Shown here: one piece after another, positions 7,188-11,566 of the stretch
Layout of the letters: every line of letters starts with the position of its first letter
Position numbering within the stretch: the stretch's first letter is position 1
NCBI GenBank assembly: GCA_023429985.1
Contig: JAEZCV010000107.1
Coordinates: 1 to 11,566, forward strand
DNA length: 11,566 bases
Direction of reading: 5' to 3'
DNA from: Bacteroidota bacterium
Lineage (GTDB): Bacteria > Bacteroidota > Bacteroidia > Chitinophagales > Chitinophagaceae
The notes under the pieces: model-generated
What the model was told of the DNA's origin: nothing
Seen by the model: the letters and a program-made list of their open reading frames with translations, nothing else
Databases searched by the model: none
Program-made: the position numbers and the translations under genes

Positions 7188-7261
7188 GGTCCGGTAGCTC
7201 AGCTGAATAGAGCAACAGCCTTCTAAGCTGTGGGTCACTGGTTTGAATCCAGTCCGGATCA
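7188..7261 (+). tRNA. tRNA-Arg (anticodon TCT)
   Basis: A full cloverleaf of 74 nt. Acceptor GGTCCGG pairs with CCGGATC (one G-T), D stem GCTC/GAGC, anticodon stem ACAGC/GCTGT around loop CTTCTAA (anticodon TCT, reads AGA), variable GGGTC, T stem ACTGG/CCAGT, and discriminator A7261. CCA is not encoded. Two normally invariant bases differ: G19 is A (AGCTGAATA instead of AGCTGGATA) and C56 is T (TTTGAAT instead of TTCGAAT). Together they would restore a 19-56 pair as A-U. It is followed by an intrinsic terminator. It is the only intact member of the local array. Confidence 0.85.
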
Positions 7262-7270
7262 CAACAAATT

Positions 7271-7300
7271 AAAAGGTTTCAAGAAATTGGAACCTTTTTT
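7271..7300 (+). terminator. Intrinsic terminator after tRNA-Arg
   Basis: A 12-bp stem (7271-7282 with 7287-7298, one T-G wobble) is capped by a GAAA tetraloop (7283-7286) and ends in a T-run (7295-7300). It lies 9 nt after the tRNA. The same hairpin recurs after copy C at 7395. Confidence 0.88.
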
Positions 7301-7310
7301 AATTTTCAAG

Positions 7311-7386
7311 TTTACGGTAGCTCAGCTGAACAGAGCATCCCGACGTCTAGTCGGGAGGGCCACTGGTTTGAATCCAGTCCGGATCA
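7311..7386 (+). pseudogene. tRNA-Arg-like copy C with broken acceptor stem
   Basis: This copy has a good D arm, T arm (ACTGG-TTTGAAT-CCAGT) and 3' acceptor CCGGATC-A. Its 5' acceptor strand is TTTACGG, so only the inner three base pairs and one outer pair survive. The anticodon arm is identical to that of copy A (TCCCGAC-GTCTA-GTCGGGA), making it two bases longer than normal and replacing the universal T33 by G. It has no promoter of its own and lies behind a terminator. I judge it non-functional as a tRNA. Confidence 0.8.
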
Positions 7387-7394
7387 CATTTTAT

Positions 7395-7424
7395 AAAGGT
7401 TTCAAGAAATTGGAACCTTTTTTT
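7395..7424 (+). terminator. Duplicated intrinsic terminator after copy C
   Basis: An 11-bp stem (7395-7405 with 7410-7420) with the same GAAA tetraloop and flanking bases as the terminator at 7271, followed by more T residues. Its presence shows that the duplicated unit included the terminator as well as the tRNA. Confidence 0.85.
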
Positions 7425-7425
7425 A

Positions 7426-7500
7426 TTTACGGTAGCTCAGTTGAATAGAGCATCCCGACTTCTCGTGGGTTGGTTAAGGTGGGAATCCCATCAAATTAAA
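7426..7500 (+). pseudogene. Strongly degenerate tRNA-Arg-like copy D
   Basis: The 5' part (TTTACGG-TA-GCTC-AGTTGAATA-GAGC) matches copies B and C, and the sequence then reads TCCCGACTTCTCG where copies A and C have TCCCGACGTCTAG. From about 7470 the similarity is lost. There is no T loop or acceptor match. A short hairpin, TCGAAAC-AATG-GTTTCGA (7503-7520), follows, with a T-rich tract behind it. The stretch 7500-7597 holds no other gene that I can see. Confidence 0.7.
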
Positions 7501-7597
7501 TCTCGAAACAATGGTTTCGAAAATGATTTTTTATATTTTTATATGAATAAAAATAGACACAACCTCGACAATATTTAAAACCGCCTGGCTTTAGAAT

Positions 7598-9097
7598 TTG
7601 TTACGTTATTGCTTAACCTATAAACCATTTATCAATGAGATTAAACTTATTATCTCTAGCCGCCTTTCCGTTTTCTTCTGTGCAAGCTTGTCAATTTACT
7701 CTTGTAAAAAAGATGTAAATCCTAACTATGAAAGTAGCGAAGTTGAGAATTTAAAAGTACAAAGTCTAAATCCTGAAAATTTAGCGGAGTTCATGGAAAA
7801 TGAAACAATACCCATCAATGCAAGAGACAATATTGTTACATCTGACTATCACTACTTTTACGACGAAGAAAATGATAGCAAATTATGGATAATTAGTCTT
7901 TTACCGGGTTTTAATGGTTGGTTCAACTCAAAAATTGTTACCGTTAAAAATCCTGAAGGGACAAAATATTTCTATATTGATTATGACTATGATGAAGAAT
8001 ACTATAGACTTTCAGGCAACTATACAGGTATTACCAGTATTTATAACCATTTATTTGAGCAGGATAATTTAATTTTTCACCATGATGATTATATATATGG
8101 AACCTACCCTGAACCAATTGAGGTAAATGTAATGATAGCCCCAGGGACAGGTAATTCACCTTTTATTAATTGGTGCGCATATTTGGATGAGTTATGCAGT
8201 CATTTGGGTTCTCCAGCTAACACTTCAACTATAGGGTACCTTATGGTAGTGCCTCCGGACCAAGGCGGAGGTGGAGGATCAACTGGCAGTGCGGGTGTCG
8301 TTAACCAATTAACTAATATGCTATCGTTAACTTCCAGTCAAAAAAATTGGCTGAATCAGAATTTAAAAAGGGCATATCAGATATTTTATTACCTGGTTAA
8401 TAGTTCTGAGCAAACAAAATCTAGTATTGCTCTGGAACACCTCGATGAAATGATAAACAACCCCAGCTATCTTGACTTAATATTGTCACATGCTGAAACA
8501 GGAAACGGTTTTGATATGTGGTGGGAGGATGATGAATGGCTTGATGATCCTGCTAATTTTAGCCTTGATGTTGATGGAATAGGGGCACAATATGGCAGAT
8601 TGACAGCAGCTGAAAAAGCTCTAATTGCGCAGTATAGAATTCAAGCTGCAACCATCTTTATGAATCGTTTTACCGCGGAAAATAAGACCATTGAAAAGAT
8701 GGGATGGAACGGATTGAATGATAAAACAGATGCATTCAGGCATGCGTTTTTCCAAGCAATCAATACTATGTCTGTAGGGCCGACTTTAACTCAATTATTC
8801 GCAGATGCCCATGAAAGCGAAGTTCCTCAAGCATTAAGTATGGAAAAAGCAATGGATGATTTTAATAATTCAGTAGGCATAACCATAGGACAAAATGCAC
8901 CATTTTGGACTTCAGTTAACACTTTAGCTAATATGGTAAAAACACAACTCGAACTTGGTCAATTAATATATATAGACCCACTCAACCATATTATTTCAAA
9001 AGCTTATGATGTAAATCCACATGACGGAATTCAAGATTGTTCTACTTGTAAAAATGGTATTTACGACGATTCAACTCTGAAACCGACAAATCAATAA
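7598..9097 (+). CDS. Surface lipoprotein with glycine linker and C-terminal DUF6973-like domain
   Basis: This is a 499-aa protein if started at TTG 7598. A lipobox (S-I-Y-S-C36-K-K-D) marks it as a Bacteroidota lipoprotein. Residues about 45-215 form an acidic, Tyr-rich region without recognised motifs. A GGGGG linker (223-227) leads to a helical region and then a conserved-looking C-terminal core: T-D-A-F-R-H-A (377-383), F-A-D-A-H-E (401-406), M-D-D-F-N-N-S-V-G (419-427). From memory this pattern fits DUF6973, found at the C-terminus of secreted and toxin-like proteins; the paired His residues could be catalytic. The start is uncertain: an ATG at 7635 in another frame encodes a better signal peptide, suggesting a frameshift near 7655-7675. 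Downstream, a small exported protein follows 4 nt later. The gene looks more AT-rich than its neighbours (not computed), which would fit acquisition beside the tRNA array. Confidence 0.8.
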   Translation: MLRYCLTYKPFINEIKLIISSRLSVFFCASLSIYSCKKDVNPNYESSEVENLKVQSLNPENLAEFMENETIPINARDNIVTSDYHYFYDEENDSKLWIISLLPGFNGWFNSKIVTVKNPEGTKYFYIDYDYDEEYYRLSGNYTGITSIYNHLFEQDNLIFHHDDYIYGTYPEPIEVNVMIAPGTGNSPFINWCAYLDELCSHLGSPANTSTIGYLMVVPPDQGGGGGSTGSAGVVNQLTNMLSLTSSQKNWLNQNLKRAYQIFYYLVNSSEQTKSSIALEHLDEMINNPSYLDLILSHAETGNGFDMWWEDDEWLDDPANFSLDVDGIGAQYGRLTAAEKALIAQYRIQAATIFMNRFTAENKTIEKMGWNGLNDKTDAFRHAFFQAINTMSVGPTLTQLFADAHESEVPQALSMEKAMDDFNNSVGITIGQNAPFWTSVNTLANMVKTQLELGQLIYIDPLNHIISKAYDVNPHDGIQDCSTCKNGIYDDSTLKPTNQ

Positions 9098-9101
9098 TAT
9101 A

Positions 9102-9461
9102 ATGAAATTTCTATTTATTTTCTTTACCTTTTGTTTTATCACCAGCACAGCTTCCTGCCAAAATTATAAAATATTAAAGCTGAACGCTGCATCCGATAGT
9201 TGTTTCACTTTACCCCAGGAAGCGTACAGGGAAATTGAAATTGTGGAAAATACCTTAACTGATACAATTGGATTAGGTTATTCAATACTTGCTCCGGAAA
9301 AATTAGGCACATTTATATATAGGCGAGCTCACAAAGGAAATGATGGGTTATTATATCTGGAGATGTCTCAAAGTAAATGGCCGAAAACTCCAAAGTTTTG
9401 TTTTGATGAATACAAAAAACGAAAAGCAAAAGGTTATATTATTATCAAATACAGGTATTAA
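9102..9461 (+). CDS. Small exported protein, partner of the DUF6973-like lipoprotein
   Basis: This 119-aa protein starts 4 nt after the stop codon of the lipoprotein gene, so the two form an operon that ends at the terminator at 9490. Residues 1-18 are a strongly hydrophobic signal peptide (M-K-F-L-F-I-F-F-T-F-C-F-I-T-S-T-A-S) followed by Cys19-Gln, a plausible but non-ideal lipobox. The mature part is about 100 residues, predicted beta-rich, with cysteines near residues 34 and 99 that could form a disulfide and a basic C-terminal tail (K-K-R-K-A-K-G...K-Y-R-Y). I do not recognise the family. Its size, export and tight coupling would suit an immunity or chaperone partner for the upstream protein, but no sequence motif shows this. 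Confidence 0.8.
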   Translation: MKFLFIFFTFCFITSTASCQNYKILKLNAASDSCFTLPQEAYREIEIVENTLTDTIGLGYSILAPEKLGTFIYRRAHKGNDGLLYLEMSQSKWPKTPKFCFDEYKKRKAKGYIIIKYRY

Positions 9462-9489
9462 ATTTAATAATCAACTGAATTATGACTAT

Positions 9490-9516
9490 AAAAAAAATCC
9501 CTCGCGGGATTTTTTT
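9490..9516. terminator. Bidirectional terminator between convergent genes
   Basis: A perfect stem (9491-9501 with 9506-9516) made of ATCCC/GGGAT plus A-run/T-run closes on a TCGC loop. It can end both the lipoprotein operon (plus strand) and the small-protein genes (minus strand). Confidence 0.88.
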
Positions 9517-9535
9517 CTGCTTTGTGAGAGAAGGA

Positions 9536-9730
9536 TCAGATGCTTTGTCTTTCGTAAAGATCATTGTCCCTTAACCTGTTTATATCTTCTTCCTTTCTTG
9601 AATAATTCCTTTCAAAGTTTACCGTTTGGTCCTGTCTGCTTCCAGAACTTCTATGATCACCAGGCATGCCAGGTTTTGAATTCCTTTCCGGTTTCCGGTC
9701 TCTTCCTTCATTCCTGTTATTGATTGCCAT
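9536..9730 (-). CDS. Small hydrophilic hypothetical protein
   Basis: This is a 64-aa protein rich in Arg, Asn, Asp, Glu and Ser, with no hydrophobic segment and no cysteine, so it is likely disordered in solution (for example N-R-N-E-G-R-D-R-K-P-E-R-N-S-K-P). ATG at 9730. It ends 20 bp before the bidirectional terminator and lies 30 bp downstream of a second small hydrophilic protein gene on the same strand. That placement, with a terminator at the right spot, supports a real gene rather than a chance frame. I know no function. Confidence 0.6.
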   Translation of the reverse strand: MAINNRNEGRDRKPERNSKPGMPGDHRSSGSRQDQTVNFERNYSRKEEDINRLRDNDLYERQSI

Positions 9731-9760
9731 AAAAAATGATTTAGTGCTTATTACCGAATA

Positions 9761-9976
9761 TTATACCAGATCCGGTTTATCCTCTCCTAATCTTGCGGTT
9801 TCACCTTCATCCAGATCATCATTAGGACTGTGAGCCGAAAATTCCGGATCTGCATCTATATCGTGCATGGCTTCTTCCAGGGCATTCGAATTCTCCTCGC
9901 GTTGCTTATCGCTTATCTCCTGAGATAATGGATGTTCATGTTTCCCTTCCTCTTTTATGTTCTTCTTTTCTTCCAT
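9761..9976 (-). CDS. Small acidic hypothetical protein
   Basis: This 71-aa protein is highly charged and acidic, with no membrane segment. The N-terminal half is Lys/Glu-rich (M-E-E-K-K-N-I-K-E-E-G-K-H-E-H) and the C-terminal half Asp/Glu-rich (D-I-D-A-D-P-E-F, D-D-L-D-E-G-E-T-A-R-L-G-E-D-K). The C-terminal D-L-D-E-G-E-x-A-R-L-G-E-D motif is familiar to me from small conserved Bacteroidota proteins without assigned function, which raises confidence that it is real. It is probably the first gene of a two-gene unit with the 64-aa protein. A TACATTTA element (9993-9986, one mismatch from the -7 consensus) lies 9 nt upstream. Confidence 0.72.
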   Translation of the reverse strand: MEEKKNIKEEGKHEHPLSQEISDKQREENSNALEEAMHDIDADPEFSAHSPNDDLDEGETARLGEDKPDLV

Positions 9977-10123
9977 GATGCTTTTTAAATGTAATTAATA
10001 ATTATCATGCCCTTTCTCATGTATAGAATATTAATTTATTCACATTTGGATGAACAATGGTTACTGTCAGGTCTGCTTTATAGGTATTACTGGGAAAGAA
10101 TATTAATTTTAAAAAAACATTTT

Positions 10124-10507
10124 ATGGCAACTAAATCTGCAATGGAACTTGTAAAAGAAGCCAAATCAGGCATTGAAAATCTTTCTCCTGCACAGGTTCA
10201 GGAAGAAATGAAAAATGAAAATGTGCAACTGGTTGACATCAGGGATGGTGAAGAACTGAAAGAAAACGGTAAGATTCCCGGTTCACTTCACGCTTCAAGA
10301 GGCATGCTTGAATTTTATGCCGATCCTTCTCTCCCCTATCATAAACCCGAATTTGATAAAAACAAAAGGATCATCCTGCATTGTGCTTCCGGCGGACGAT
10401 CGGCCCTTGCCGCTAAAACTTTAAAGGAAATGGGATATGATAATGTTGCGCATATGGATGGGGGTTATAAAGCCTGGAAAGAAAATGATTTGCCTGTAGA
10501 AAAATGA
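10124..10507 (+). CDS. Rhodanese-like domain protein (single domain)
   Basis: This 127-aa cytoplasmic protein consists of one rhodanese domain. Family features are V-D-I-R-D-G-E-E (37-44), I-P-G-S-L-H-A-S-R-G-M-L-E-F (51-64) and the active-site loop C87-A-S-G-G-R92 with catalytic Cys87, followed by D-G-G-Y-K-A-W (112-118). Such proteins carry persulfide sulfur on the Cys and act as sulfurtransferases. The frame opens upstream at 10007, but the ATG at 10124 starts exactly where rhodanese similarity and normal composition begin. Its stop codon directly abuts that of the convergent msrC gene. The acceptor of the sulfur is not evident from neighbours. Confidence 0.93.
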   Translation: MATKSAMELVKEAKSGIENLSPAQVQEEMKNENVQLVDIRDGEELKENGKIPGSLHASRGMLEFYADPSLPYHKPEFDKNKRIILHCASGGRSALAAKTLKEMGYDNVAHMDGGYKAWKENDLPVEK

Positions 10508-10981
10508 TCAGGGCCAGATAAGCTTTATCATTTTTTCAAGCCAAAGCTTATCAATATCATCATACTGATTTAATTCAGAACTGTCGGCATCCAAAACGCC
10601 AACAACTTCATTATTGACAATTACAGGAACAACAATTTCTGATTTGGATAAACTGCTGCAGGCTATATGCCCGGGGAATTTTTCTACATCGGGAACAATA
10701 AGTGTTCTGGCTTCAGCCCATGCCGTTCCGCACACACCCCTGCCCTTTTTAATCCTGGTACAGGCAACTGGTCCCTGGAATGGACCAAGAACAAGTTCGC
10801 CTTCTTTTACCATGTAAAATCCTATCCACAACCAGTTGAATTGCTCTTTTAAAGCTGCTGCCATGTTGGCCATGTTGGCAACAACATCTGGTTCACCTTC
10901 AATTAATGCTTTTACCTGTGGAAATAGCGTTTGATACTGTTCTTCTTTTGTGCCTTTAACAATTTCAATATCTTCAGCCAT
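10508..10981 (-). CDS. msrC: Free methionine-(R)-sulfoxide reductase (GAF domain, fRMsr)
   Basis: This 157-aa cytoplasmic GAF-domain enzyme reduces free L-methionine-(R)-sulfoxide, using thioredoxin-type reductant. All three cysteines of the fRMsr family are present: Cys74 in F-Q-G-P-V-A-C-T-R-I, Cys84 in G-V-C-G-T-A and Cys108 in H-I-A-C-S-S. The S-K-S-E-I-V-V-P-V block (112-120) and G-V-L-D-A-D (128-133) are also typical. Length matches the family, with the ATG at 10981. It is convergent with the rhodanese with no spacer: TGA of one and TGA of the other share the TGATCA at 10505-10510. The upstream minus-strand gene has its own hairpin terminator, so msrC is probably transcribed separately. 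Confidence 0.94.
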   Translation of the reverse strand: MAEDIEIVKGTKEEQYQTLFPQVKALIEGEPDVVANMANMAAALKEQFNWLWIGFYMVKEGELVLGPFQGPVACTRIKKGRGVCGTAWAEARTLIVPDVEKFPGHIACSSLSKSEIVVPVIVNNEVVGVLDADSSELNQYDDIDKLWLEKMIKLIWP

Positions 10982-11000
10982 AGAACAAAATTAAAACAGG

Positions 11001-11024
11001 AAAAGCTGCCCTTGAGCAGCTTTT
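11001..11024 (-). terminator. Hairpin terminator after the small secreted protein gene
   Basis: AAAAGCTGC (11001-11009) pairs perfectly with GCAGCTTTT (11016-11024) around a 6-nt loop. On the minus strand the stem ends in TTTTCC, a weak T-run. It lies 20 bp after the stop of the 124-aa gene and before msrC. Confidence 0.7.
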
Positions 11025-11044
11025 CAATAATTAGAATTTATTTA

Positions 11045-11419
11045 TCAGGCTTTCTTTGCCTTGTTCTTTTGTTCATTGGCAAAATACAAATTCACGGCTT
11101 TGATCTGCTCCGATGTCAATGGAATTCCGCCATATTCTTTGTCTCTTGCATTATCCAGTTCTGCATTACGTGCTTTCTTTTGCTCTGCATCTAACGACTG
11201 GTCAATTCTTACCTGGCGACGCTGCGTTTGTATGAAGAATTGAACCTCGATTACTTTTTCTGCCTGCACTTCGGTAATACCGGCTTTTTTTACAAGTTCT
11301 GGCTTCACACGATCCTTCATTTTCTGTAACATCACTTCCGCGCTTTCAGTATCCTGGGCAAAAGCGGGAACAGATAAAATGGCTGCAAAAAAAGCAAAGG
11401 CTAAAATTATTTTTTTCAT
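11045..11419 (-). CDS. Small periplasmic helical protein
   Basis: This is a 124-aa protein with a clear signal peptide (M-K-K-I-I-L-A-F-A-F-F-A-A-I-L-S-V-P-A-F-A, cleavage before Q-D). The frame allows an earlier ATG at 11443, but the one at 11419 starts the signal peptide exactly. The mature part is about 100 residues, charged and helical, with K-P-E-L-V-K-K-A-G-I-T, R-R-Q-V-R-I-D-Q-S-L and a final L-T-S-E-Q-I-K-A-V-N-L-Y-F. The L-T-x-E-Q element recalls Spy/CpxP-type periplasmic proteins, but the match is weak and I do not assign the family. A terminator follows at 11001-11024. Confidence 0.82.
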   Translation of the reverse strand: MKKIILAFAFFAAILSVPAFAQDTESAEVMLQKMKDRVKPELVKKAGITEVQAEKVIEVQFFIQTQRRQVRIDQSLDAEQKKARNAELDNARDKEYGGIPLTSEQIKAVNLYFANEQKNKAKKA

Positions 11420-11505
11420 GATGGTTGATTTGATATGCGGCAATAAATTTAGTGATTTCGGTTTAAAACCACCTTAATTTCCTTATATAATTCGATTTTT
11501 CAATG

Positions 11506-11566
11506 TTATCTGTGTTGATCTATAAGAATATTATTTCCATCAGGGTCTGTTAAACTGATATGTGCC
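11506..11566 (-). CDS. VOC/glyoxalase-fold protein, C-terminal fragment cut by the window edge
   Basis: Nineteen codons are visible before the TAA at 11508-11506, reading A-H-I-S-L-T-D-P-D-G-N-N-I-L-I-D-Q-H-R. The D-P-D-G-N block followed by a short beta strand is the typical C-terminal end of vicinal oxygen chelate family proteins (glyoxalase / bleomycin-resistance / dioxygenase superfamily), which bind a divalent metal. The rest lies beyond the right edge, so substrate and subfamily cannot be judged. The gap to the next gene (11420-11505) holds no feature I can support beyond a possible promoter for the small secreted protein. Confidence 0.65.
   Translation of the reverse strand, partial: AHISLTDPDGNNILIDQHR

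Noticed and set aside
7096..7386. Functional tRNAs at copies A and C
   Set aside because: Copy A lacks the T arm and 3' acceptor strand; copy C has a broken acceptor stem and no promoter.
7230..7448. 72-aa frame inside the tRNA array
   Set aside because: It is made of two translated tRNA copies and the terminators; it is not a gene.
7058..9520. Complete integrated mobile element at the tRNA
   Set aside because: No integrase, transposase or clear attachment-site direct repeat is present within the window, so only a past insertion can be suspected.
9340..9723. 127-aa plus-strand frame overlapping the small exported protein
   Set aside because: It crosses the terminator at 9490 and is antisense to the 64-aa gene, so it is a shadow.
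10007..10123. Upstream extension of the rhodanese
   Set aside because: The extra 39 residues have no similarity to the family; the ATG at 10124 matches the usual family start.
10518..10532. Short palindrome GATAAGCTTTATC as a terminator
   Set aside because: It lies inside the msrC coding region and has a short, weak stem; its bases are explained by the protein sequence.

Overview
The window looks like chromosomal DNA of a Bacteroidota bacterium, probably a Chitinophagaceae-type organism. The evidence is several TAnnTTTG (-7 type) promoter boxes, no clear Shine-Dalgarno sequences, lipoprotein signals of the S-C-K-K-D type, a stand-alone catalytic-domain methylmalonyl-CoA mutase, a DUF4142 lipoprotein and many short helical secreted proteins. 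The family-level placement is an inference.

Left part (1-4940). A heptamer tandem repeat at the left edge abuts the stop codon of an A-type Fe-S carrier gene (minus strand). Divergent from it is a two-gene unit: a small membrane-anchored protein and, 3 nt later, the large chain of a B12-dependent acyl-CoA mutase with methylmalonyl-type specificity residues but no B12 domain. A 21-bp bidirectional terminator separates this unit from a DUF4142 lipoprotein (minus). Divergent from that is a secreted serine beta-lactamase-fold hydrolase (plus). The hydrolase converges on a histidine ammonia-lyase, with a 99-bp imperfect inverted repeat between them.

Middle (4941-7600). The ammonia-lyase (minus) is divergent from an unrecognised 165-aa protein (plus). 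After that lies a 400-bp array of one complete tRNA-Arg(TCT) and three degenerate copies, with a strong -7 box before the first copy and a duplicated GAAA-tetraloop terminator. The complete tRNA shows an apparent compensatory change at the 19-56 tertiary pair.

Accessory-looking part (7600-9520). A 499-aa lipoprotein has a glycine linker and a C-terminal domain resembling DUF6973 (RHA / AHE / NN motifs). It is followed 4 nt later by a 119-aa exported protein, then a terminator. This pair is the best candidate for an undescribed system, possibly a surface effector with its partner. The lipoprotein's signal peptide appears to carry a frameshift.

Right part (9530-11566). Two small hydrophilic proteins (minus), a rhodanese (plus), a free methionine-(R)-sulfoxide reductase whose stop codon directly abuts that of the rhodanese (minus), a small secreted helical protein (minus) and the C-terminal end of a VOC/glyoxalase-fold protein at the right edge (minus). 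Sulfur and redox maintenance (Fe-S carrier, rhodanese, MsrC) recurs, but these genes do not form one operon.
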